Source: Marinomonas spartinae (GTDB lineage Bacteria > Pseudomonadota > Gammaproteobacteria > Pseudomonadales > Marinomonadaceae). From it: a stretch of 64,000 bases of DNA. The notes beneath the pieces were generated by a model, which worked only from the letters and a program-made list of their open reading frames with translations, made no database searches and was not told the origin of the DNA. The translations under genes and the position numbers were made by a program. Where the stretch lies: NCBI RefSeq assembly GCF_900089775.1, contig NZ_FLOB01000016.1:17529-81528 (forward strand), written 5' to 3'. Shown here one piece after another: positions 54,097 through 63,380 of this stretch; the first letter of the stretch is position 1, and each line of letters begins with the position of its first letter.

Positions 54097-54810
54097 CTAA
54101 CAAGGATTTTTTTCTATTTTTATCATCATCTTGGTCAAATCGAACTGAGAGAGCAGTTTTTCTAAGTCTTCGTCGCTAATTGGTTGCTCTACATTAATCT
54201 GATGCAAGCTGACTGTACGAAGGTGGCGGTATATATTCAGTTTGTATCTCAACTTGCTTTCAATACGCTTACGAGCCTCATCCGCTCCCTCTTGAGAAGA
54301 ATATAGTCCAAGAGAAATACGGTTTTTCATCTCACCGCGAGTAATAATAAAACTATCAATAGAGCGCTCGTGTAATGCGTTGACAATCTCCCGTGCTTTG
54401 GCATGAGTATCTGGCGCCTCGATGTACAACCAAAACTTAGGCCGTTTACCCATTACCTGCTTGTCACTGTATTTCCATTTTAGCTTTGTCAAAGCATGGG
54501 TAATTTGCGCATCATCCGCATTTTTTTCTACTTCCAGCTGGGGACACAACATAGAGCGGTCATTGGCATTGGCCTCTGCAACCGTCAGAGCCTTTTTCAG
54601 CGACGCCTCCATCTCCTGCGATTGCTGTTTGGCCTTGACCATAGCGGCTTTTTCTTCACTATTAGCAGGCTCAGACAAAAGTCGAATAGAGGTACTCACG
54701 GGTGGCGCGTACACATGGTCATTCACCTGTGCGGCATTATGCTTAATCATATGCGCCCACCCAAAAAAAGCAGCATTGATCAAGACAATAATAAAAAACA
54801 ACCACTTCAT
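54097..54810 (-). CDS. SPOR-domain membrane-anchored protein
   Basis: The 237-residue protein has one N-terminal membrane segment (WLFFIIVLINAAFFGWAHM), a coiled-coil-like charged stretch (about 50-85), and a SPOR domain near 122-190 (KFWLYIEAPDTHAKAREIVN; ISLGLYSSQEGADEARKRIE). SPOR domains bind denuded septal peptidoglycan. The start ATGA overlaps the coaX stop. The same birA-coaX-SPOR-tRNA order is known from Pseudomonas; the exact function is not. Confidence 0.8.
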   Translation of the reverse strand: MKWLFFIIVLINAAFFGWAHMIKHNAAQVNDHVYAPPVSTSIRLLSEPANSEEKAAMVKAKQQSQEMEASLKKALTVAEANANDRSMLCPQLEVEKNADDAQITHALTKLKWKYSDKQVMGKRPKFWLYIEAPDTHAKAREIVNALHERSIDSFIITRGEMKNRISLGLYSSQEGADEARKRIESKLRYKLNIYRHLRTVSLHQINVEQPISDEDLEKLLSQFDLTKMMIKIEKNPC

Positions 54811-55541
54811 ACTCGCTTCCTTATCATTTCATCACCGACGAGCTTTGCACCTAACGCCACCAAATGAGGGTCACACTCTGCTTTTACTCCTAACGCATGG
54901 AGCAATTCTTGTGCATCGCCTCCTGTCACAACCCATCGATGATCGTGATAGCTCCTATAAACACGCTCCAAGAAGCCTAACGCCATTTGATGACACCCTT
55001 CATTTACGGCCCTAGCCGTAGAATTTGGCAATCCATCACCAACTTTTTGCTCACTGGCGTCATAACGAATTTTAGCCGTATTGGCTAATAAAGCGTTTTC
55101 CATCATCATCAACCCAGGGACAATATAACCACCAAGATGTCGGGCTTGCTCATTAACCACATCGACTTTGATCGCCGTTCCAGCGTCAATAATTACAGTG
55201 TTTCCACCATAGTGATGAAAGCCTGCGACAACGGTAAGCCAACGATCAATCCCTAAACGCCATGGTTCATCGTAAGCGCATACCACGCCACACGCTTGGG
55301 CAGTGCTTTCTAAGCGCACCAACTGGCTATTGGGATAGTAAGATTGCATTTCCTGCAGCACCATCACACTGGCGGCTTGAGAACGCACACTGGCAAAATA
55401 AATAGCATCAGGAAGAAAGTGCCGCTTTATTAAGATTTCATGATCCCTTACCTGCCACAGAACCCGTCCTCCTTCAAATGCGGTATACTTGATGCTCGTG
55501 TTTCCCACATCAACAACCAGCAGCTTATCGACGACGGACAC
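54807..55541 (-). CDS. coaX: type III pantothenate kinase
   Basis: A 244-residue CoaX of the ASKHA fold with DVGNT (11-15), GIDRW (near 101) and IDAGTAIKVD (near 122-131). It phosphorylates pantothenate in CoA synthesis, needs no feedback by CoA, and uses a monovalent cation. The start is GTG 55541 with GGAGG directly upstream; the ATG at 55556 lies before that site. It overlaps birA by 17 bases. Confidence 0.93.
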   Translation of the reverse strand: MSVVDKLLVVDVGNTSIKYTAFEGGRVLWQVRDHEILIKRHFLPDAIYFASVRSQAASVMVLQEMQSYYPNSQLVRLESTAQACGVVCAYDEPWRLGIDRWLTVVAGFHHYGGNTVIIDAGTAIKVDVVNEQARHLGGYIVPGLMMMENALLANTAKIRYDASEQKVGDGLPNSTARAVNEGCHQMALGFLERVYRSYHDHRWVVTGGDAQELLHALGVKAECDPHLVALGAKLVGDEMIRKRV

Positions 55542-56481
55542 TGACCTCCCCCCCATGTAAGCGCGAAATTACACCATCCTCAGCTTCAATCAAAAGTGCA
55601 CCGCTTTCATCAATACCTTTGGCTATACCAGTGCGCTGCTGAGACAAAGAGCTCACAGCCACCGCTTGATTATGCAAAACATCGTGGGCTTGCCATAGGG
55701 ATTGATAGTGCTTCATTCCATGTCCATCTTCAAACGCATGGCAAACAGCTACCAATTCATTCGTCAAGTCAGCAAGAATCTGATTTCGACTAGGCACCTT
55801 AGACAACCGCGAAGCAAGATCCGTCCAGGGTTGGTCAACAGACGACATCACATCCGCTTCCATAGCCACATTAAGGCCTATCCCAATAATGACATCACAG
55901 CGGTCTTCATCTGCCACCATTTCAAGCAAAATACCGCAGACCTTTTGCCCATCAATTTGCACGTCATTAGGCCATTTTAAACCAGGGTTCGGAATACCTT
56001 GTTTTTTGATAGTGCGAGCCACCGCCACGCCAACCGCTAAACTCAACCCTTCCACCACACTCGGACCATTTTCAAAACGCCATGCAAAGGACATAGTGAT
56101 GTTTTTTACTACTCCCGATGCCCAATGACGTCCACGACGACCACGCCCTTGCGTCTGACGCTCAGCAGCGATCATCAAAGGCAGCGACACCCCATCGTTT
56201 ATATGCTGCTTCATATCACCATTGGTCGATGCGGTTTCAAAAACAATCGACACTGGGATACTGCTATCGAGCCCTGCTTCTAACAGCGCCTCATGGGATA
56301 ATAGCTCCAACGGTGTTGGTAAACGATAACCTCGCCCTTTCACAGAATGGACAGGTATACCAATGGCTTCGAGTTTTTTTAGCTTTTTCCACACCGCTGC
56401 TCGGGTCACGCCAAGCGCTCCCCCTAATGCTTCCCCGGAGTGAAATTTACTATCACTCAATAGGGACAAAATTCGTTGCAT
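55525..56481 (-). CDS. birA: bifunctional biotin-protein ligase / biotin operon repressor
   Basis: A 318-residue BirA: N-terminal winged helix (about 14-55, GVTRAAVWKKLKKLEAIGI), catalytic domain with the adenylate loop GRGRRGR (112-118) and KWPNDV (169-174), and a C-terminal SH3-like domain. It biotinylates AccB and can repress biotin genes. ATG 56481 has GGAG 7 bases upstream. Confidence 0.95.
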   Translation of the reverse strand: MQRILSLLSDSKFHSGEALGGALGVTRAAVWKKLKKLEAIGIPVHSVKGRGYRLPTPLELLSHEALLEAGLDSSIPVSIVFETASTNGDMKQHINDGVSLPLMIAAERQTQGRGRRGRHWASGVVKNITMSFAWRFENGPSVVEGLSLAVGVAVARTIKKQGIPNPGLKWPNDVQIDGQKVCGILLEMVADEDRCDVIIGIGLNVAMEADVMSSVDQPWTDLASRLSKVPSRNQILADLTNELVAVCHAFEDGHGMKHYQSLWQAHDVLHNQAVAVSSLSQQRTGIAKGIDESGALLIEAEDGVISRLHGGEVSVRRR

Positions 56482-56506
56482 TCAAAGACTCCAATAGTAT
56501 TCAGAG

Positions 56507-57409
56507 TTAATGTAAATCAAAGGCTGGAAACGATCGATAATCTTGTGTTTGCAGCCAATTTTCGGCAGGATACTGACACTGCTGATCGATAACATGCAAT
56601 GCATAAGCATGTCGCGATTGCCCGGAGCGATTAGCATAGCTTAAATGGGGAAACTCACCGTTAAGGACCACTAGACTACCTTTTGGCACAGGCAAGGCAA
56701 CCAGTTCGTCTTGCTGCCATTGATGCTCTTTTAAGGTCACCATTTTCGTTTCAATACCATTTGGAGAAACGCGTTCAAAACGCTTCAACAACCCCACTTT
56801 GTGACCACCAGGAATCCCCCATAGGCAGCCATTTTCCAACGTTGCGTCTTCGATAGCAAACCATAATCCAATCACACTCATCGGATCCGTATACAAAAAG
56901 GTACTGTCTTGATGGCAATCAACCTCTCCACCGATGCCTGGCTGTTTAAAAATGTACATGGATTGTACGGCTCGTGGTGCTTTCATCCCAAGCCGCTCCA
57001 ATAAGTTCCCCCATATTGAAGACAGAGAGAAGTGACGAAAAAGGTCATCTTGAATATGCAAACCATGACCCGCCTTATTAATGGACAAAGACAAATCTTG
57101 CTTCAACTCACCCAGCTCATCAAAGGCTTCTTCCTCAAAGAAAAAAGAAATATTCTCAGAAGAGGCCATAAAATACTCATCAGTATGACGTGATTGCTCA
57201 TTAGTGGTAAAAATAGAACGGACAGAGTCAGGGTCAAAACCTTCCAATAACGCTTCCATTCGAGCTTTTAAGGCATCGCATACAGCAGGCGGTACCAAGG
57301 ACTCTAAAACAACGTATCCCTCATCATGATATTGTTTCACTTGGTCGTCAGACAGACTAATGCGAGGCAGAGCATTTAACATGGAAGTAACCACAGAAGA
57401 TGAAGACAT
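56507..57409 (-). CDS. PhyH-family dioxygenase (PHYHD1-like)
   Basis: A 300-residue Fe(II)/2OG oxygenase with CHQD (His166, Asp168), distal His255 in GEFPHLSYANRS and a 2OG-binding Arg266 in SRHAYALHVID. The C-terminal NRSGQSRHAY pattern recalls eukaryotic PHYHD1. Substrate unknown; PHYHD1 itself has no settled one. It sits 25 bases upstream of birA, on the same strand, and is divergent from a GNAT gene. It differs clearly from the other PhyH protein at 5506-6378. Confidence 0.85.
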   Translation of the reverse strand: MSSSSVVTSMLNALPRISLSDDQVKQYHDEGYVVLESLVPPAVCDALKARMEALLEGFDPDSVRSIFTTNEQSRHTDEYFMASSENISFFFEEEAFDELGELKQDLSLSINKAGHGLHIQDDLFRHFSLSSIWGNLLERLGMKAPRAVQSMYIFKQPGIGGEVDCHQDSTFLYTDPMSVIGLWFAIEDATLENGCLWGIPGGHKVGLLKRFERVSPNGIETKMVTLKEHQWQQDELVALPVPKGSLVVLNGEFPHLSYANRSGQSRHAYALHVIDQQCQYPAENWLQTQDYRSFPAFDLH

Positions 57410-57459
57410 TTTAATTCCCTATCACAATACTGAACAAATATACCTTGATCCTAGCAAAG

Positions 57460-57487
57460 TTCACATAAGAACACCCTATGCTATTAT
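57460..57487 (+). promoter_or_regulatory. candidate promoter of the GNAT gene
   Basis: -35 TTCACA (57460-57465), 16-base spacer, -10 TATTAT (57482-57487), 48 bases before the likely start at 57536. Confidence 0.35.
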
Positions 57488-57535
57488 GCTCTCTTATTAC
57501 TTAATATTAGCAAGTTAGCATTGGCAAGGCTCATT

Positions 57536-57985
57536 ATGTCGTCCTTATTCTCACTCCCTGTTCGAGTGCCATCCTTATGGTTTCCCTTGGTTAAAAAGTT
57601 TTACCAAGCCCACTACCCTAGCGGCAAACCGAATAAAGCAGATCCAATTTGGGTGATCAAACAACAAGGACGGATTTTAAGTGCGGTTCGGCTAAAACAA
57701 CTTGATCGGTGTCAGCTTCTCACCGCCATGGTGACCGAGCCAGGTCATCGTGGGCTGGGCATTGGCCACCATTTACTGCGCCATCTTCATAAGCCCTTAG
57801 CTGAGCGTCCATGTTACTGTTTTGCGCTCTCACACCTTGAGCGTTTTTATCAAGACAATGGGTTTCATACAATAGACTCCTCCCAACTTCCTGACGAGCT
57901 ACTTGGACGATTAACCTCTTATGTCGCCCAAGGTCGGGCACTCATTCCCATGCACTATATTGCTAAGCGCTCGGAAGAGAGTTAA
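57536..57985 (+). CDS. GNAT-family N-acetyltransferase
   Basis: A 149-residue protein with the GNAT acetyl-CoA loop as VTEPGHRGLGIGHHLLRHL and the C-terminal LERFYQDNGFHTI strand-helix. Acceptor unknown. I choose ATG 57536 (MSSLFSLPV) with AAGG about 8 bases upstream; a TTG at 57521 is in frame. It ends just before a bidirectional terminator. Confidence 0.75.
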   Translation: MSSLFSLPVRVPSLWFPLVKKFYQAHYPSGKPNKADPIWVIKQQGRILSAVRLKQLDRCQLLTAMVTEPGHRGLGIGHHLLRHLHKPLAERPCYCFALSHLERFYQDNGFHTIDSSQLPDELLGRLTSYVAQGRALIPMHYIAKRSEES

Positions 57986-58022
57986 CAAATTACTAATTAA
58001 AGCACTTACTATAGCCAGAAAT

Positions 58023-58054
58023 AAAAAACGCCAGCGATAGAGCTGGCGTTTTTT
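58023..58054. terminator. bidirectional terminator between GNAT gene and opgG
   Basis: AAAACGCCAGC/GCTGGCGTTTT with a 6-base loop; T-runs on both strands. It serves the convergent GNAT (+) and opgG (-) genes. Confidence 0.9.
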
Positions 58055-58102
58055 ATAGCATCGATTTAAGAACCCTCTTACAAAGAATTCACTTCGTGGA
58101 GG

Positions 58103-59824
58103 TTAATTCAAGTGTCCCGCATTATGCAGTTCACGATTTTTCTTTAATGGTGGGTTCCACTGGTAACTCCAAGTTTCAGACATGCGCTTACCATCAAGGT
58201 CAAGATACACCTGCATATTGATTGGGTTATCTGTTGCATCCGGCGGAACTACATCAAACATCACACGATACTTATCTGAGTGGTTGATTGGGCGCACAGA
58301 TTCCAGCTCTACTTTTCCTTTTGACGTATGGATAACGGCTTTTAACTTGCTACCATCACCAATCATAGGTAAATCACCGCCAGCAAAGTCAATCACGAAA
58401 CGTTTGCTGTAATAGTGACGCTTCTGACCAATTACACCACCAATACCTGTGAAGGTATCTTGAACACGAGCTTGAGATGAATGCTGTGGTGGATGACTGC
58501 CCCAATACATATTGTAGCTATATAGCAACTCCTGACCAGGCTTAATTGGCTGTGCAGGATGCCAAAAGGCCACGATATTGTCGAAGGTTTCATCCAAGGT
58601 TGGAATTTCTACAAGATCCACAGACCCTTTACCCCAGTTGCCTATAGGCTCAATCCACAGACTTGGACGTTTCTCGTAAAATACAGAGTCGTCTTGGTAA
58701 TGATCAAAGTTACGGTCTCGTTGCAGCAAACCAAAGCCTTTCGGATTATCATCACTGTACGCGTTAAAACGAAGGTTTTTCGGGTTTGTCAAAGGACGCC
58801 AAATCCATTCACCAGATCCAGTGTGCATAGCAAGCCCATCTGAATCATGGATTTCTTCACGCCAATCATAATTTGTCCGGCGATCATTCTCGCCCACCAT
58901 ATACATACTGGTTAACGGAGCAATGCCTAAACGCTCAATGGATTTACGTGGATATATTGCCGCATCGACTTTCATTTTTAATGGTTCGCCTGGTGTAATA
59001 TCAAAGCGATAGGCTCCAGACACACTCTTAGACTCCATCAAGGCGTATACCGTCACTGTACTAGAACCAGGCTTTGGCTTTTCTAACCAGTAGTTAGTAA
59101 AGACTGGAAACTCTTCTGGTTGATCCAGCGCCGTATCAACAGCCAAACCACGAGCGGATAAGCCATACTGCATCTCACTGCCAACAGCACGGAAGTAGCT
59201 AGCACCAAGAAAAGCGACAACATCACGCTTCCAGTCAGTTGCAAATTGCATACGAAAACCAGCAAAACCAAGGTCTTTTGACAGTTTTTTTGCGTCAATT
59301 TTTGATTTACCATAGTCGAACATGGACGGCGAATAATCAATCGGTATGACCTTACCATTCTTGATTTCATTCATATGAACAGGCGTATCAAATCCACGAC
59401 CTAAATGGAAAAACTCAGTATGGAATAGCGACCCTTTTGTCCTCCATAGTGCCTCACTGTCCTTATAACGAATCTGCTGATAAGCATTCCAACTCAAATC
59501 CTTCAAGCTGCTTGGCACCTCACCCTGATGATTATGATAGGGCTGGCTAGACAAATGGCGCGCATAACCTTTTAACCATGCATAGCTAAACGCCTCATTT
59601 CCGGGAGGGTTCGCTGCTTTGGAAGAGGCCACAGAATTAGCGTCTGACGCTACCTGAGGGGTTGACGCATAAGTGGTCACACTAACCAACAAACTCACGG
59701 CTAATAACACCCGACTCGCGAGGCGCTGAAAGCGAGGATAAGGCCTTTGAGAAACAAAACTCGTCGAAATAAACGTCACAGATCGCGACGCTTTTGTGGT
59801 TTTATCAATGCAATTAAATGGCAT
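58103..59824 (-). CDS. opgG: periplasmic glucan biosynthesis protein OpgG/OpgD
   Basis: An MdoG-family protein of about 573 residues with a long N-terminal region, a signal-anchor-like segment (RVLLAVSLLVSVTTYAST) and the family blocks LFHTEFFHLGRGFDTPVHMN, GFAGFRMQF, NYDWREEIHDSDGLAMHTG and ERLGIAP. OpgG acts in the periplasm on the beta-glucan backbone of osmoregulated glucans. The usual partner, the membrane glucosyltransferase opgH, is not adjacent on either side, so OpgD or another paralogue is possible. Start uncertain: ATG 59824 has AAGAG about 9 bases upstream; ATG 59860 is 12 codons earlier. Confidence 0.85.
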   Translation of the reverse strand: MPFNCIDKTTKASRSVTFISTSFVSQRPYPRFQRLASRVLLAVSLLVSVTTYASTPQVASDANSVASSKAANPPGNEAFSYAWLKGYARHLSSQPYHNHQGEVPSSLKDLSWNAYQQIRYKDSEALWRTKGSLFHTEFFHLGRGFDTPVHMNEIKNGKVIPIDYSPSMFDYGKSKIDAKKLSKDLGFAGFRMQFATDWKRDVVAFLGASYFRAVGSEMQYGLSARGLAVDTALDQPEEFPVFTNYWLEKPKPGSSTVTVYALMESKSVSGAYRFDITPGEPLKMKVDAAIYPRKSIERLGIAPLTSMYMVGENDRRTNYDWREEIHDSDGLAMHTGSGEWIWRPLTNPKNLRFNAYSDDNPKGFGLLQRDRNFDHYQDDSVFYEKRPSLWIEPIGNWGKGSVDLVEIPTLDETFDNIVAFWHPAQPIKPGQELLYSYNMYWGSHPPQHSSQARVQDTFTGIGGVIGQKRHYYSKRFVIDFAGGDLPMIGDGSKLKAVIHTSKGKVELESVRPINHSDKYRVMFDVVPPDATDNPINMQVYLDLDGKRMSETWSYQWNPPLKKNRELHNAGHLN

Positions 59825-59860
59825 GGCTAAGACTCTTAATTTCCTATAAAGATGGTTCAT

Positions 59861-60165
59861 TCTATCGATTAAAAAACCACTCGTATATATCCCTTCAGGT
59901 AAACAATTAACATATTGGCATCCATTACTTTACAAAAATGTCAGCTTTTTCTATACAAATGTCAGGTTTGTATCCGACTGTGAACTAAAATATCCATCCA
60001 CCTATTTGAAATGCCTTCAAATACTAAAACAACCAAACAAATGGGCTATAAATAAAAAATTCAACTCTCTTGATATTGTCAACAAGTAATAAAGCTCATC
60101 GCTGGTACTCACTTACACAACCCTATAGAATCCCGCTGACTTAAAATACTATCAAGGACTGTTAC
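59861..60165. promoter_or_regulatory. divergent promoter region of opgG and the uracil permease
   Basis: A 305-base AT-rich gap without a gene. ATGTCAG occurs twice, at 59938-59944 and 59959-59965, each in a similar context (ACAAA..ATGTCAG..TTT) exactly 21 bases apart, about two helical turns, suggesting a tandem regulator site nearer opgG. The permease start has AAGGA 7 bases upstream. Confidence 0.4.
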
Positions 60166-61407
60166 ATGAAGAATGCCATTTTAGGCATGCAGATGCTCTT
60201 TGTTGCATTTGGAGCCTTAGTCTTAGTGCCATTATTAACGGGACTCGATCCTAGTGTTGCACTATTTGGAGCGGGCATGGGAACATTGCTTTTTCAAATA
60301 GTAACGCGACGCATGGTTCCTATTTTCTTGGCTTCATCCTTCGCCTTCATTGCCCCCATTATGTATGGCACACAAACTTGGGGCATTGCTGCGACTATGG
60401 GGGGATTAGTTGCTGCTGGATTTGTTTACGTCATCTTAGGAGCCTTAATCAAGCTAAAAGGGGCTGGCTTTATCCATCGTTTATTACCGCCAGTCGTTAT
60501 CGGCCCTATTATTATGGTGATTGGTTTAGGGTTAGCTCAGAACGCCGTTCATATGGCGATGGGCAAAAGCGGAGATGGCTCTACACAATTAGTGAATGCT
60601 GATATTTCAATTTGGGTGGCACTGGCTTCTTTACTCACCACAATCTTTATCAGCGTCTTTAGTAAAGGGCTGTTTAAACTCTTACCCATTTTTGGTGGTA
60701 TCATCGTAGGCTACTCATTAAGCTTGGCTTTGGGAATTGTTCACTTTGACAATGTTAGCAACGCTGCTTGGTTTGCTATTCCTCACTTTACAATGCCTGA
60801 ATTTAACATCAACGCGATCTTATTTATGCTGCCCGTCGCTATCGCTCCTGCAGTGGAGCACGTCGGCGATATTCTGTCCATCTCCAACGTCACGGGTAAA
60901 GATTATCTAAAAAAACCAGGATTACACCGAACTATTGCCGGGGACGGTATTGCCACTATGGCCGCCGCCATGGTCGGTGCACCACCGAATACAACCTATA
61001 GCGAAGTCACGGGGGCTGTCATGCTAACCAAAGCCTTCAACCCGGTTATCATGACGTGGGCCGCGATCAGTGCGATCGTTCTCGCATGGGTTGGAAAATT
61101 AGGCGCCCTACTACAAACCATTCCACTCCCCGTGATGGGGGGCATTATGATTCTGCTATTTGGGTCTATTGCCGCTGTGGGATTAAACACCTTAATCAAG
61201 AACCAAGTGGATCTTCATAAATCCCGTAACCTCGTTATAGTAGGCGTCACACTCGTATTTGGCATTGGTGGTATGGCTTTTGGTGTAGGAGGGTTTAGTC
61301 TACAGGGCATCAGTCTATGCGGCATCGTTGCTATTTTGCTGAACCTTATTTTACCAAAAGATATTGGTAACACTCGTTTTGTAGATAATGCACAAATGGA
61401 AGAATAA
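60166..61407 (+). CDS. uraA: uracil/xanthine permease family transporter (UraA-like)
   Basis: A 413-residue NCS2 transporter with about 14 membrane segments. Key blocks are PAVEHVGD, holding the substrate-binding Glu, and GAPPNTTYSEVTGAVMLTKA, matching the UraA GPPNTTYGE motif. It is a proton symporter for nucleobases; uracil is most likely by resemblance. Stands alone with its own terminator. Confidence 0.88.
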   Translation: MKNAILGMQMLFVAFGALVLVPLLTGLDPSVALFGAGMGTLLFQIVTRRMVPIFLASSFAFIAPIMYGTQTWGIAATMGGLVAAGFVYVILGALIKLKGAGFIHRLLPPVVIGPIIMVIGLGLAQNAVHMAMGKSGDGSTQLVNADISIWVALASLLTTIFISVFSKGLFKLLPIFGGIIVGYSLSLALGIVHFDNVSNAAWFAIPHFTMPEFNINAILFMLPVAIAPAVEHVGDILSISNVTGKDYLKKPGLHRTIAGDGIATMAAAMVGAPPNTTYSEVTGAVMLTKAFNPVIMTWAAISAIVLAWVGKLGALLQTIPLPVMGGIMILLFGSIAAVGLNTLIKNQVDLHKSRNLVIVGVTLVFGIGGMAFGVGGFSLQGISLCGIVAILLNLILPKDIGNTRFVDNAQMEE

Positions 61408-61425
61408 CTTTTAAAGAGAACTATT

Positions 61426-61455
61426 AAAAAACGGCTTCGAATGAAGCCGTTTTTT
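61426..61455 (+). terminator. terminator of the uracil permease gene
   Basis: AAAAACGGCTTC/GAAGCCGTTTTT with a 5-base gap and T-run, 19 bases after the stop. The mirror A-run lets it also serve the convergent GNAT gene. Confidence 0.9.
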
Positions 61456-61483
61456 CATTTACGTCACAATACATTTATATATT

Positions 61484-61966
61484 CTAAGACTGAGCAAAAC
61501 GAATCAGTGTATCTCCCGTTAAGCGATAACTTACCCATTCATCTTGTGGCTGCGCACCAATAGATTGATAAAATTGAATCGCAGGCTCATTCCAATCCAA
61601 CACACTCCATTCAAATCGACCACATCCTTTACTAACTGCGATTTGAGCTAGATGCTTCAAAAGCGCTTTACCGGCACCAGCCCCACGCGACTCAGTTGAG
61701 ATATACAAATCTTCTAAGTACAAGCCATGCTTCGCTAGCCAAGTGGAATAATTGAAGAAATAGACAGCAAACCCAACGGGAACATTGTCAATTGAGCAGA
61801 TAACAGCTTTTGTTGTTGAATCTGTGCCGAAAAGGGAAGACTCAATAGACTCTTTCGTTGCCAATACTTCATGTGCCGCTTTTTCGTAATCTGCAAGCCC
61901 TTTAATAAACTGTAAGATCAAGGCGGAATCACCTGGATGCGCATCACGAATTGTAATCCCTGACAT
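61484..61966 (-). CDS. GNAT acetyltransferase, diamine/thialysine (SSAT-like) type
   Basis: A 160-residue protein matching the SSAT/SAT2 pattern: FIKGLADYEK near residue 20, YFFNYSTWLAKHGLYLEDLY, then the acetyl-CoA loop RGAGAGKALLKHLA and DWNEPAIQFYQSIGA. Relatives acetylate polyamines or thialysine side chains. ATG 61966 has AAGGAG 7 bases upstream. Confidence 0.85.
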   Translation of the reverse strand: MSGITIRDAHPGDSALILQFIKGLADYEKAAHEVLATKESIESSLFGTDSTTKAVICSIDNVPVGFAVYFFNYSTWLAKHGLYLEDLYISTESRGAGAGKALLKHLAQIAVSKGCGRFEWSVLDWNEPAIQFYQSIGAQPQDEWVSYRLTGDTLIRFAQS

Positions 61967-62052
61967 CTATAACTCCTTTTATATTATTCGCTGCATTAAG
62001 TATATATTGAATAAGTACACACTCTAACCACTCACATTAAACTACAGCTTTC

Positions 62053-63150
62053 TTAGGATACGAGCAAGCCAGCTTTGCCGTTCTCTGACTCTTTGCTATT
62101 TGAAATACGATCAACCACTGTATTCCGCCCTGCTTTTTTAGCGGCATATAAATGCTGGTCAGCAAGGTAAAAAATATCAGAGAGCCCCTTATCCGGTTGT
62201 GAATACCCTACTCCCACACTCACCGTCACCGTTATTCCACCGATAACCAATTTACTTACCAGTTCACGTAACGAGTTTGCATAGTCAAATATCTCTTTGC
62301 GACTTTGATTCATCGTATAAATAATGAATTCTTCACCACCCCAGCGACCAATAATATCTTTAGGGTTAATTTTTCGACTCAGTAGTGAGGCGATATTCGT
62401 CAAAACATCATCGCCTTTTAAATGGCCATAACGGTCGTTGATATCTTTAAAATAGTCTATATCCAATAGCAAAATAGCAAACTCTTGCTGGCCTAGATGA
62501 AACTCTTGTTCCAACTCTTGAGTCACCTTCTCTAGCCCACGACGATTAAGTATCCGTGTCAGTGGATCAATATAAGCATAATGCTCCAACATGGAGACCT
62601 GTTGCTGCGCTTTATTCTCACTCGATCGCAATTGAATCACTGTCCACAACAAAACAATGTACACAATATGTGCCACCGCAATATTCAGCACAACTCCCAA
62701 AGTATCCTCAATGGAATAATGCTGGATCAACGCAATAAAATGGCCAATAACAGTCACACTAAACGCCAATATTGTCATCAAAATGGCTTTACGAACTTCA
62801 AGAAACAGATAAGCGATCACATAATTTAGCCCTAACCACTGGGCTGCATTGGAAAATATTCCATTAGTCGCCATATGATGCCAAATGCTGGACGCAATCA
62901 GATAGCCGGCAACAACGGAATAGGTGACAAGATGCAAATACTGATCTGGTGCTTTTTTAGTTATTGTTAGGAGATAAACAACACTAAAACTCGATATACA
63001 AATAGGATAAGCAAACGCATCAAACGAAGCAATGATGCCGCTATTATAGTCAATAATCCAAACCACCGAAAAGCAAACGATGGCGAGCAAAAGCAAACGA
63101 CCAAATACAGCTCGACTCAGCATGGAGGGACCAGAGGATGTGTTTTTCAT
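62053..63150 (-). CDS. membrane diguanylate cyclase (GGDEF)
   Basis: A 365-residue protein: five or six N-terminal membrane segments (about 15-175), a short coiled linker (SSENKAQQQVSMLEHY) and a GGDEF domain with DPLTRILNRRG, the metal-site LLLDIDYFKDIND (Asp230) and GGEEF (271-275), so it should make cyclic di-GMP. The inhibitory I-site RxxD is not kept (NPKD at 262-265), so product feedback is probably missing. The membrane part is not a sensor domain I recognise. Confidence 0.88.
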   Translation of the reverse strand: MKNTSSGPSMLSRAVFGRLLLLAIVCFSVVWIIDYNSGIIASFDAFAYPICISSFSVVYLLTITKKAPDQYLHLVTYSVVAGYLIASSIWHHMATNGIFSNAAQWLGLNYVIAYLFLEVRKAILMTILAFSVTVIGHFIALIQHYSIEDTLGVVLNIAVAHIVYIVLLWTVIQLRSSENKAQQQVSMLEHYAYIDPLTRILNRRGLEKVTQELEQEFHLGQQEFAILLLDIDYFKDINDRYGHLKGDDVLTNIASLLSRKINPKDIIGRWGGEEFIIYTMNQSRKEIFDYANSLRELVSKLVIGGITVTVSVGVGYSQPDKGLSDIFYLADQHLYAAKKAGRNTVVDRISNSKESENGKAGLLVS

Positions 63151-63295
63151 GTGTCAGCCATAATTATTTGTTATTTATAGAGCTTTCACGATTTGCCAAC
63201 CGTATCGTACGACGACAATAATATGACACATGCAAAGCCCACTACGTGCAGCTCACATCCTTGAACTAATCTAAATAAGAGACGTAATATGAAGA

Positions 63296-63343
63296 GATAA
63301 TTTATTGATATCTAAGCCTTTGCTAATATATCAATAAATTATC
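63296..63343. repeat. perfect 16-bp inverted repeat
   Basis: GATAATTTATTGATAT (63296-63311) and ATATCAATAAATTATC (63328-63343) are exact complements around a 16-base loop. It lies 37 bases before the start of the small ORF. It has no T-run and may be an operator, a cruciform or a relic of a mobile element. Confidence 0.7.
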
Positions 63344-63380
63344 GTATTATAAATATAATCTCTTTTTTGGGAAGGCATAT

